From CAZOBJ01 sp964577825 (lineage in GTDB: Bacteria > Planctomycetota > SZUA-567 > JAFGNG01): a stretch of DNA of 24,148 nt. Below, in pieces: positions 15,843 to 23,359 of the stretch (its first letter is position 1; each line of letters begins with the position of its first letter). A program made the position numbers and the translations under genes. Location of the stretch: assembly GCA_964577825.1 (NCBI GenBank), contig CAZOBJ010000046.1, forward strand, positions 1-24,148. The letters run 5' to 3'. The notes beneath the pieces are model-generated. The model searched no databases. It was not told the DNA's origin and was given only the letters and a program-made list of their open reading frames with translations.

Positions 15843-16847
15843 ATGGATGCTCCCGCGGTGTCGGTCGTGCTGGCGGTCCACAATGGCATGCCGTTCCTGC
15901 CCGACGCGGTAGAGAGTGTACTCCGGGGCCAATGGCGAGACCTCGAGCTCGTTGTCGTCGATGACGCGAGCACGGACAAATCTTCTGCCTACTTGCGAGA
16001 CCTCTGCGACTCTCGCGTCCATGTGCTGCGCCAGGACGCGCGGCAAGGCCTGACGGCCAGCTTGAACCACGGGTTATCCCAGGCGAGCGGGCGCTGGATA
16101 GCGCGCCTAGACGCGGACGACGCCTGGCTTCCGGAGCGCCTGGCCCTCCAGATGGCCTGCGTGGCAGACCGCCCGGACGTCGTGCTCGTGGGAGGCGGTC
16201 ACGCAGAGGTCTTCGGCGCGTGCTTGCCCGATGACGTGCCGCACCCGACCCAACTCCAATGGGAGGAAGTGTCATTCGACGAGCTCCTCGAACGCAATCG
16301 ATTCTGCCACAGCTCGGCCCTGTTCCGCACAGAGGTCCACGGGCGGCCCGTGCGCTACCGAGAGGCGTTCCGTATGAGCCAGGACTACGACCTGTGGCTG
16401 CGCCTTGCCTTGTGCGGTGCTGTCTTGCGGGTCGATGCCCCCGTGTGCCTATACCGTCGGCGGACCGAGGCACTGAGCCTCGCGCGCGCGTACGAGCAGG
16501 TGAGCTATGCATACCAGGCGCGAGAACTCGCCCGAGAGCGCGCACGCCGCGGCACGGACCGGCTGCATGAACGAGGCGAGCTTCCGGAGGTGCCGCTTGA
16601 ACGGAATGGCGCCCTGCGCCGAGAGGCGTGCAACATGCAGCTCCATTTCGCCGGTCGCTCGCTTCAGCACGGACTGGTCACAGTAGCCGCGCGCCTGGCC
16701 GCACGCGCCTTTGCGCACGCTCCGGTGGCCGCGGGGCGCGAGTTCGTTCTTCTGCTGATCGGAGACCAGTTCGCGAGGCGAGTTCGGCGGCTCTTCGGCC
16801 AAGAGTCGTCCAAGGAGAGGCACCCATGCCTGCCGCCCCGGCCGTAA
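15843..16847 (+). CDS. Family 2 glycosyltransferase (first copy)
   Basis: The 334-residue protein is an inverting GT-A glycosyltransferase. It begins VSVVLAVHNGMPFL (6-19), has VVDDAST (38-44) for nucleotide-sugar binding, the metal-binding DADD (90-93), and QDYDLWLRL containing the catalytic-base region. No membrane segment is obvious, so it probably acts at the cytoplasmic side of the membrane. AGGAGG-AGAGG at 15825-15835 precedes the ATG. The last 22 nt overlap the start of the next glycosyltransferase gene in a different frame. The two proteins are clearly related, which suggests a tandem duplication. Donor and acceptor sugars cannot be told from sequence. Confidence 0.87.
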   Translation: MDAPAVSVVLAVHNGMPFLPDAVESVLRGQWRDLELVVVDDASTDKSSAYLRDLCDSRVHVLRQDARQGLTASLNHGLSQASGRWIARLDADDAWLPERLALQMACVADRPDVVLVGGGHAEVFGACLPDDVPHPTQLQWEEVSFDELLERNRFCHSSALFRTEVHGRPVRYREAFRMSQDYDLWLRLALCGAVLRVDAPVCLYRRRTEALSLARAYEQVSYAYQARELARERARRGTDRLHERGELPEVPLERNGALRREACNMQLHFAGRSLQHGLVTVAARLAARAFAHAPVAAGREFVLLLIGDQFARRVRRLFGQESSKERHPCLPPRP

Positions 16848-17812
16848 GCGTGGTGTTGCCCGTGTACAATGCACAGGCCTACATCCGCGACGCGATGGCC
16901 AGCGTGCTCAATCAATCCCTGCGCGAGGTGGAGCTCATTGTGGTCAACGACGCATCCACGGACCACACGCCCGAGATTCTACGTGCATGTCAGGACCCGC
17001 GCGTGCACGTGCTCCGCAACCTGGAGAACCAGGGGATCGTGCGGGCGCTCAACCGCGGGCTCGCCGCGGCGCGCGCCCCGTTGGTGGCCCGCCAGGACGC
17101 CGACGACCTGTCCCTGCCGGGGCGGCTCGCGGCCCAGGTGGCCGCCCTGGAGCAGTGTTCGGACCTCGTGGTCCTGGGCACGGCATACGCGAAGATCGAC
17201 GAGCGGGGACGCGAGCTCGTGAGGCGCACGATGCCCACGGACGACGTCGACATCCGCGTCGCGCTCGCCCGCGGGAACCCGTTCTGCCACGGGTCCGTGA
17301 TGATGCGCCGCTGTGCCGTGCAGGCGGCGGGCGGATACCGGGACACCGGTGGGCCCACCGAGGACTACGACCTGTGGCTGCGCCTGGTGGACCGAGGCAA
17401 GGCTGCGAACCTGGAGGAGACTCTGTACGCGCGCCGCGTCTCCCCCGACAGCATCATGGGCGCCGCGTCCGAGGCGCACGTGCAGGCGAGCCGCGCGTTC
17501 CTGTGGCGCGTGGCCCAGGCTCGACGCGCGACCGGGCGCGACCTCCTAGCTGCGAGAGAGCCTGAGACGCTGGCCGAATACGAGCACCTGCGTGCGGCAT
17601 GGCGGGCGGCGTCCAGGCCGAGTCCACGCGAGGCGCGCGCCCGGATGCGCCTGGATATCGCCGAGGATCTGTTGCGTACAGGGCACTGGCCGGCCAGTCT
17701 GCGGTGGACCGCCAAGGCGCTTGCCGCGACGCCCGGATCTGCGCGCGCGTGGCGGCACGCCGCAGGGACCGTGATGGACACGATTCGAGGCCAGCGGGCG
17801 GCCCAGCCATGA
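16826..17812 (+). CDS. Family 2 glycosyltransferase (second copy)
   Basis: The 328-residue GT-A protein is a paralogue of the preceding one: VSVVLPVYNAQAYI (8-21), VVNDAST (39-45), DADD (91-94) and EDYDLWLRL. The C-terminal third (about 235-328) is Arg/Ala-rich and different from the first copy. The ATG at 16826 has AAGGAGAGG just upstream, inside the end of the previous gene (22-nt overlap). A longer in-frame extension to 16628 merely reads the previous gene in another frame. Its stop overlaps the start of the next gene as ATGA. The three genes are therefore very likely one coupled operon building one glycan or glycolipid. Confidence 0.87.
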   Translation: MPAAPAVSVVLPVYNAQAYIRDAMASVLNQSLREVELIVVNDASTDHTPEILRACQDPRVHVLRNLENQGIVRALNRGLAAARAPLVARQDADDLSLPGRLAAQVAALEQCSDLVVLGTAYAKIDERGRELVRRTMPTDDVDIRVALARGNPFCHGSVMMRRCAVQAAGGYRDTGGPTEDYDLWLRLVDRGKAANLEETLYARRVSPDSIMGAASEAHVQASRAFLWRVAQARRATGRDLLAAREPETLAEYEHLRAAWRAASRPSPREARARMRLDIAEDLLRTGHWPASLRWTAKALAATPGSARAWRHAAGTVMDTIRGQRAAQP

Positions 17813-18942
17813 GACCGATCCATCTGGCCCTGTTCTTCACCCGCGGACTCGCCCTGCGCCACTGGCACGAGCTGGGCACCCTGGAGCGCGACATCGCGCT
17901 ATACGAGCGCCTGTGCGCCCTGGGGTACAGGGTGACGTTTGTGACCTACGGCGAGCCGGACGACGCCGAGCATCTGCCTCAGGGGAGCCCCATCACGGTG
18001 CTCTCTCGTCCGAAGGGGTGGTCTCTGCGCCGCTACGCGCGTACAGCACATCGTGTTCATCGCGAGGCGCTTGCGTCCGCGGACGTAATCAAGAGCCATC
18101 AAATCCACGGCGCCACGACGGCCGCGCGCGTGGCGAGGCGCCTGGGCAAGCCGTTCATGGCGCGTTGTGGCTACCTGCCCAGTATGTTCGCGCACGCGAG
18201 CGGCGCCGGGCTGCTAAGAAGAATGCGCGCGACCCTGGAGGAGGTCCGTGCGGTGCGCCGCGCACAGGCGATTGCTGTGCCCTCCCAGGCCGAGGCCGAC
18301 TATGTGGCCGGGCGGTACCGGGTGAGTGCGCGGCGGCTGCATCTGTGCCCGAACTGGGTGGACACGGACCGCTTCCGCCCGGGCCCCCAGCAAAGACACC
18401 AGCGCAGGATTGCGTTCGTGGGACGATTGGAGGCGCAGAAGCAGCCGCTCTTGTTCCTTGAGCTTGTCCGCGGACTCACGCAGATTGAGGCGGTCATGAT
18501 CGGAACCGGCAGGCTGGAGCACAAGGTGGCCGAGCGCGTGCGCGTCTGGGGTCTGCCCGTGCGCATGCTGGGCCGGCTGAACAACGAAGCCATCGCGGAC
18601 GAACTGCAACGCTGCGCGGTCTATGTGTTCCCCACGCTGTGCGAAGGGGGGAGCCCGAAGTCCCTGCTCGAAGCCATGGCCTGCGGCCTGCCCGCCGTGT
18701 CCACCAACGCCTTCGGCGTGCGTGAGGCCTTTGTGCACGATGCGCACGGATTTCAGTGCAGGCCGGACGACCTGCAGGGCATGCGGGAGGCGGTCGAGTA
18801 CGTGCTGAGTAATCCCGCGCGCGCACAGGCCATGGGCCAGGCCGCCCGGCGACACGTCATCTCCCACTACAGCCTCGACCGTGCAGTGGAGCGAGAGACG
18901 GCGCTACTCGCGGAGCTCGCGGCCATCGACCGCCCCACATAA
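17809..18942 (+). CDS. Family 4-like glycosyltransferase (GT-B fold)
   Basis: The 377-residue protein looks like a retaining GT-B glycosyltransferase. The N-terminal domain has IALYERLCALGYRVTFVTYG (29-48) and the C-terminal domain has IAFVGRLEAQKQPLLFLE (201-218), followed by EGGSPKSLLEAMACGLP (279-295), the donor-sugar site. The usual two glutamates of the EX7E motif are here separated by eight residues (E279, E288), one more than typical. The ATG shares ATGA with the previous stop codon. The gene ends 3 nt before a strong hairpin. Substrates are unknown; by context it completes the product of the two GT2 enzymes. Confidence 0.85.
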   Translation: MRPIHLALFFTRGLALRHWHELGTLERDIALYERLCALGYRVTFVTYGEPDDAEHLPQGSPITVLSRPKGWSLRRYARTAHRVHREALASADVIKSHQIHGATTAARVARRLGKPFMARCGYLPSMFAHASGAGLLRRMRATLEEVRAVRRAQAIAVPSQAEADYVAGRYRVSARRLHLCPNWVDTDRFRPGPQQRHQRRIAFVGRLEAQKQPLLFLELVRGLTQIEAVMIGTGRLEHKVAERVRVWGLPVRMLGRLNNEAIADELQRCAVYVFPTLCEGGSPKSLLEAMACGLPAVSTNAFGVREAFVHDAHGFQCRPDDLQGMREAVEYVLSNPARAQAMGQAARRHVISHYSLDRAVERETALLAELAAIDRPT

Positions 18943-18944
18943 AC

Positions 18945-18978
18945 CGCGCCTGCGCACAACACCCTTTGCGCAGGCGCG
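18945..18978. terminator. Bidirectional hairpin between convergent operons
   Basis: A perfect 12-bp stem pairs 18945-18956 with 18967-18978 around a 10-nt loop. The core is GCGCCTGCGCA against TGCGCAGGCGC. It fills most of the 60-nt gap between the GT4 stop (18942) and the mfd stop (19003). The stem is very GC-rich but lacks a clean T-run on either side. Its placement fits a shared terminator for both converging transcripts. Confidence 0.6.
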
Positions 18979-19002
18979 CCGGGGATGACCAGTCCGCTGA
19001 TC

Positions 19003-22000
19003 TCAGGGGCTTCCGCCCACCGGTTCCGGCTCCAGATCGGGGATGCCCGCCTGTTCCAAGAAGGTGAGCGCGGCCTCGATTAGGTCGCGGTGGAACCCGG
19101 GCCACTCCTCCTCATAGTAGCCCAGGCCGAGGCGATACCGCTCTGCTTCGAGCGGCGCCAGCTTGCGGCCGTGTTCTTGATAGTCGCGCAGTCGGTCCAT
19201 GGCCGCCCGCCTCCGAGGCCCGTGTGTACCGAGGATCACTGCCCTGGGCAGCCGGCCCACGTAGTTGATCCCGCACGCACGCGCCCGCTGGCGCAGCCGC
19301 TCGTCCGCGAACAGGGCCTCCACGCTCGCGGGCATGGGGCCGTATCGGTCTACGGTCCATGCCCGCAGATCATCGAGTTGCTCGGCCGTGTCCGTGGCAC
19401 CCAGTCGCCGATAGAAGCGCAGCCGCTCCTGTTCGAGATTGATGTAGGTGTCCGGCACATACGCGCTGGAGCCGAGGTCGAGCTCCACGGGCTCGCGCTC
19501 CTCCGCGGGCTGGCCGCGCAGCTCCTTGACCACGCGCTCGAGCAGCCGGCAATACAGGTCATAGCCGACCTGGTGGATCTGGCCGGATTGCTCGACCCCC
19601 AGCAGGTTGCCTGCGCCGCGAATCTCCAGGTCGCGCAGCGCGAGGTCATACCCGGCGCCCAGGTGGGCAAACTCTTCGATGGCGCGCAGGCGCTTGGCTC
19701 CCACCGGGGTTAGGGGACGCCGCTTGCCGGCGAGGAAATAAGCGTAGGCCCGGTTGCGGTATCGGCCCACGCGGCCGCGCAGCTGATGGAGATCGGCCAG
19801 ACCGTACTGGTCCGCGTCGTTCACGAACAGGGTGTTCACATTGGGGATATCGAGGCCCGATTCGATGATGGTGGTGGCCACGAGCACGTCGATGTCGTTG
19901 TCGATGAACCGCCGCATGACTCCGGCCAAGTCTCGCTCGGGCATCTGGCCGTGGGCCACGCCCACCCGGGCCTCGGGCACGATTTCGGCCACGTGCGTCG
20001 CGACCTGCTCGATATTGTACACTCGGTTGTGCACAAAGTAGACCTGTCCGCTTCGGGCGAGCTCGCGCAGCACCGCCCGGCGAATGAGGTCGTCGCGGTA
20101 GCGCACCACCTGCGTGCGGATGGCCTGGCGATCCAGGGGAGGGGTGGTGAGCGTGGAGATGTCTCGCAGCCCGAGCAACGCCATATGCAGGGTCCTGGGG
20201 ATCGGCGTCGCGGTCATGGTGAGCACGTCCACGCAGGCGCGCAGCTCTTTGAGCCTTTCCTTGTGCTCCACGCCGAAGCGCTGCTCCTCGTCGATGATTA
20301 CAAGGCCCAGATCGTCGAACCCCATGTCGCGGCTGAGCAGCCGGTGCGTACCGATCAGCACGTCCACCTTGCCCTCTCGTGCGGCCTCCACAATGCGGCG
20401 CTGGTCCGCCGCGGTGCGGAAGCGGCTGAGCACCTCGACGCGCACCGGGTAGTCGGCCATGCGCTCGGTGAAGGTGCGGTGGTGCTGCTCGGCGAGAATC
20501 GTAGTGGGCACGAGCACCGCGGCCTGCCGGCCGGTTACGACCGCCTTGAACGCTGCGCGAACGGCCAGCTCCGTCTTGCCGAATCCCACGTCTCCGCACA
20601 GGAGGCGATCCATGGGCGCGCGGCCTTGCATGTCGGCCTTGATCTCCGCCAGGGCCGTGAGCTGGTCGTCGGTCTCCTCGTACAGGAATTCCTCCTCGAA
20701 CTTGCGCTCCCAGTCTCCGTCCGGCGGATAGGCGATGCCCGGCGCATGCATGCGCACCGCCTGCAGGCGCAAGAGATCTGCGGCGATCTCGCGCACGGCG
20801 CGCTCGGCCTGCGCTTTTTTGCGCCGCCACGATCGCCCGCCCAAGCGCGAGAGCTCCGGCCGCGCGCCGCGGCCGCCGATGTACTTGTGCACGAGCTCCA
20901 CGTGGCTCGTGGGCACGTACAGGCGCGTGTCCTCAGCGAAAAGAAGCGCCAGGAAGTCGCTCTCCTGTCCGTTTTGCTCCAGACGCATCAGGCCCAGGTT
21001 GCGCGCGATGCCGTGCAGTAGATGGACGACGTAGTCGCCGGGCCTCAATTCCGCGAAGTCATGTACTGGCTGGGAGGGCGCGATTGGCTTGCGGACTCTG
21101 CGTCGCTCGCGATAGCGGTGGAAAATCTCGTGCGCGCTGATAGCCGCCCAGTCGAGCGCGGGCCAATGAAAGCCCTCGGTCAGGCGACCGAGCGTGAGCT
21201 CGGCACGGGTAGACAGGGCTCCCCCAGCCTCGAGCAGGACTTCGCGGCAGCGTCGCCGCGCCGCGTCGTTGTGGCAAAAGATCGTGACCGCCACGCTCGC
21301 GTCCAGGAGCACGCGCACCTCGTTGAGCGCGTGTTCGGTTGTGCCCTCCAGACGCGCCAGGCCGTGGGTGTCGAGCTCGATGCGCGCGAGCTCGCCGCCT
21401 TCTCCCCATTCCGGGGGCCATTCGTCCTCACGCAGTTGAGGGACGAGGACGCGACGGAATCCGTGCATCGTGGCGCAGGCCTGCTCCAAGCTGCGGATCG
21501 GCGCCTGCTGGCCCTGGTACCCCTCTGCATAGAGCTCTGCGTGGTGGGCGCAGTCATCCGGATCGAGCACCAGGACCACCGTCTCCTCGGGCAGGTGCGC
21601 GGCAATGGACGCGCACGGCTCGCCCCGGAAGGCGCGATGCACCCCCTCGGTGGACAGGTCCACGAGTACGGCGGCGTCGGCAGGCTCGGTGGAGCGCTGG
21701 GTGGCCGGGTCGTACCGGTGCAGGCTTTCCACGGTGTCACCGAAGAACTCCAGGCGATAGGGCGCCTCGCCGAACAGGGGGAACACGTCCACAATGCCGC
21801 CGCGCCGGCTGAACTGGCCGGGCGCCTCCGCGGATACTGTGCGCTCGAGCCGCGCATCGGCGAGGCGGGCGCACAGGGCCTCTGGAGCCATTTCTTGGCC
21901 GGGAGCCACGCGCAGCTCTCCGCGCGAGAGCTCATCGGGGGGGACGGTCGGCTGCAACAGGGACGCGATCGGCGCGATGACAATCGCAGGCGCGGGCCTG

Positions 22001-22344
22001 GACGAGACATTGGCGAGTGCCCGTAGCGTACGCACGCGCTCGCGCAGGGTCTCCAGGTCCAAATGCGGACTCTCGGTGGGTAGGACATCCCAGGAAGGAA
22101 ACCGGAGTGTGCGGCCCGCCTGCCAGCAGTCGAGGTCGTCCTCGACCGTGTCGGCCTTCTCCAGATCCGGGGTCACGATGAACAGGCAACCGGCGAACTC
22201 CCGGTGCATCCAGGCGGCGACGAGGGTGGCCGCGCTTCCGCGCGCGCCCTCCAGGAGCACGCGGTGCCTACGATCCACGGCTTGTCGCAGGGCGGTGAGC
22301 GCCTCGGTACGAGTCAGGTTGGCCTGGCTTGGGACCGCGCTCAC
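19003..22344 (-). CDS. mfd: Transcription-repair coupling factor
   Basis: The 1113-residue ATP-dependent DNA translocase releases RNA polymerase stalled at lesions and recruits UvrA. Parts in order: UvrB-like N-terminal domains (about 1-340, with GQFSRRGGIVDVFPL at 176-190), the RNA-polymerase interaction (CarD-like) domain (about 430-495, PGDYVVHLLHGIARNLGL and RLYVPTSHVELVHKYIGG), then the RecG-like helicase with Walker A GDVGFGKTE (584-592), DEEQRFG, TMTATPIPRTL and QLRGRVGR. The C-terminal TRCF domain follows. Length is typical. The start is GTG at 22344, overlapping the PHP gene's TGA (GTGA), with GGGAGG 7 nt upstream. A longer frame reaches 22431 inside the PHP gene. The family also takes part in rRNA transcription and mutagenesis control. 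Confidence 0.96.
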   Translation of the reverse strand: MSAVPSQANLTRTEALTALRQAVDRRHRVLLEGARGSAATLVAAWMHREFAGCLFIVTPDLEKADTVEDDLDCWQAGRTLRFPSWDVLPTESPHLDLETLRERVRTLRALANVSSRPAPAIVIAPIASLLQPTVPPDELSRGELRVAPGQEMAPEALCARLADARLERTVSAEAPGQFSRRGGIVDVFPLFGEAPYRLEFFGDTVESLHRYDPATQRSTEPADAAVLVDLSTEGVHRAFRGEPCASIAAHLPEETVVLVLDPDDCAHHAELYAEGYQGQQAPIRSLEQACATMHGFRRVLVPQLREDEWPPEWGEGGELARIELDTHGLARLEGTTEHALNEVRVLLDASVAVTIFCHNDAARRRCREVLLEAGGALSTRAELTLGRLTEGFHWPALDWAAISAHEIFHRYRERRRVRKPIAPSQPVHDFAELRPGDYVVHLLHGIARNLGLMRLEQNGQESDFLALLFAEDTRLYVPTSHVELVHKYIGGRGARPELSRLGGRSWRRKKAQAERAVREIAADLLRLQAVRMHAPGIAYPPDGDWERKFEEEFLYEETDDQLTALAEIKADMQGRAPMDRLLCGDVGFGKTELAVRAAFKAVVTGRQAAVLVPTTILAEQHHRTFTERMADYPVRVEVLSRFRTAADQRRIVEAAREGKVDVLIGTHRLLSRDMGFDDLGLVIIDEEQRFGVEHKERLKELRACVDVLTMTATPIPRTLHMALLGLRDISTLTTPPLDRQAIRTQVVRYRDDLIRRAVLRELARSGQVYFVHNRVYNIEQVATHVAEIVPEARVGVAHGQMPERDLAGVMRRFIDNDIDVLVATTIIESGLDIPNVNTLFVNDADQYGLADLHQLRGRVGRYRNRAYAYFLAGKRRPLTPVGAKRLRAIEEFAHLGAGYDLALRDLEIRGAGNLLGVEQSGQIHQVGYDLYCRLLERVVKELRGQPAEEREPVELDLGSSAYVPDTYINLEQERLRFYRRLGATDTAEQLDDLRAWTVDRYGPMPASVEALFADERLRQRARACGINYVGRLPRAVILGTHGPRRRAAMDRLRDYQEHGRKLAPLEAERYRLGLGYYEEEWPGFHRDLIEAALTFLEQAGIPDLEPEPVGGSP

Positions 22345-23189
22345 GCACGGGCCTCCCGGCGGCGCTGCGCACGCGGATGGATCATGTGCTCCTCGGTGAG
22401 CCCCAGCCTGGAAACCAGGCCGCGCACCCACCGATATCGGCCCAACTGGGCAAGAGCGTGGGCGTCCGAGGCGACGGACAGAGCCACCCCCGTGTCACGC
22501 GCCAGGGCCAGCAGATCCTCGTAGGAGTGCGCCTGCGCAGGAGAAAACTTTGCGCGCAGAGACTCGTTCAGCTCAATCGCGGTCCCGTGCCGTGCGCAGA
22601 CCTGGAAGAGTTTCTCAAAGTCCTGCAGGACTCGCCCGGAGAACCGATCTATCCCGCCGGCGCGCGCAAGCGCCAGACCTGGATGCGCAATCACGTCAAC
22701 CTGAGGATTGGCCGCCACGCGCATGGCCCAGGGGAACCACTCTGCGTACATGGCTGTACGCTGATCGTCCGTCCAGGTGACAGCATCGAACCACAACCCC
22801 CGCGCGCCGGGCAGATAGTGAAAGCCGGCAAGGACCAGGTCCATGCCGGCAAGGTCGTCGAGTAGCAGGTCTCCGTTCATGTGCACCGGGTCGGGGTCCA
22901 CCTCGGCGCCGACCAGCACACGCATCGGAGTTCGATCCGTCCATAGATCCCGCTCCTCCAGAATCGCGTCCAGGTGCGCACGCAAGGTGTCTCGCGCCTT
23001 ATGCGTCCCGGCCAAGACGCCTTCTCGGACGTCCGCGCCGATTCCGGGAGCGTGTTCCAGGATCACGATCCGAGTCAACCCATGGCTCTGGGCCTCGTGA
23101 ATGATGCGGCCGATCGTCATGCCCGGGCCGGAGTGGCCCGAGTAGATCGTGTGCACGTGATGGTCTACCAGGAACAGGTCTTCGTTCAT
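22341..23189 (-). CDS. PHP-domain metal-dependent hydrolase
   Basis: The 282-residue protein has a complete PHP metal site: DHHVHT (H11, H13), H46 in LEHAP, E96 in GAEVD, H124 in GFHYLP, H169 in AHPG, and SDAH (D242, H244). PHP proteins of this size are phosphoesterases, for example histidinol-phosphatase-like or nucleoside-phosphate-acting enzymes. The exact substrate is not evident. The ATG at 23189 has GGAG 6 nt upstream, and a promoter-like pair places transcription start near 23208. Longer in-frame starts at 23225 (ATG) and 23243 (TTG) lack ribosome binding sites and would precede that start. The stop overlaps the mfd GTG start. The coupling to mfd may be only operon convenience or could point to a repair-related role. 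Confidence 0.85.
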   Translation of the reverse strand: MNEDLFLVDHHVHTIYSGHSGPGMTIGRIIHEAQSHGLTRIVILEHAPGIGADVREGVLAGTHKARDTLRAHLDAILEERDLWTDRTPMRVLVGAEVDPDPVHMNGDLLLDDLAGMDLVLAGFHYLPGARGLWFDAVTWTDDQRTAMYAEWFPWAMRVAANPQVDVIAHPGLALARAGGIDRFSGRVLQDFEKLFQVCARHGTAIELNESLRAKFSPAQAHSYEDLLALARDTGVALSVASDAHALAQLGRYRWVRGLVSRLGLTEEHMIHPRAQRRREARA

Positions 23190-23214
23190 TCCGGGCTCCG
23201 GCGGGCTGCACAGC

Positions 23215-23243
23215 AACCTAGCCATGAGAAAGGCCAGCGTCAA
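23215..23243 (-). promoter_or_regulatory. Candidate promoter for the PHP-mfd operon
   Basis: On the minus strand TTGACG (23238-23243, five of six) is 17 nt from TAGGTT (23215-23220, only three of six). The predicted start near 23208 lies about 20 nt before the chosen PHP start codon. The weak -10 keeps confidence low. Confidence 0.35.
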
Positions 23244-23292
23244 GCCAAATCGAGACGGGCCGCGGGTTCGGGTCAGGCTTTTTCGCTTGACG
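23238..23292. repeat. Inverted repeat carrying two outward-facing TTGACG boxes
   Basis: CGTCAAGC (23238-23245) and GCTTGACG (23285-23292) are exact inverted repeats 39 nt apart, in the 170-nt gap between the PHP gene and the divergent oxidoreductase gene. Each arm contains a TTGACG that points away from the centre, toward its own gene. The minus-strand arm has a possible -10 at the right distance. The plus-strand arm does not have a convincing one (CACACT at 16 nt is the best). Confidence 0.4.
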
Positions 23293-23359
23293 AAGGCGTC
23301 CTCGGCCGCACACTGCCATAGGGGGCCAACCTTAGAAGCAACGACAGGAGGTGTACGTC

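Noticed and set aside
19786..21021. Plus-strand open frame of 411 codons opposite mfd
   Set aside because: Antisense to the helicase part of mfd, whose motifs are unmistakable on the minus strand.
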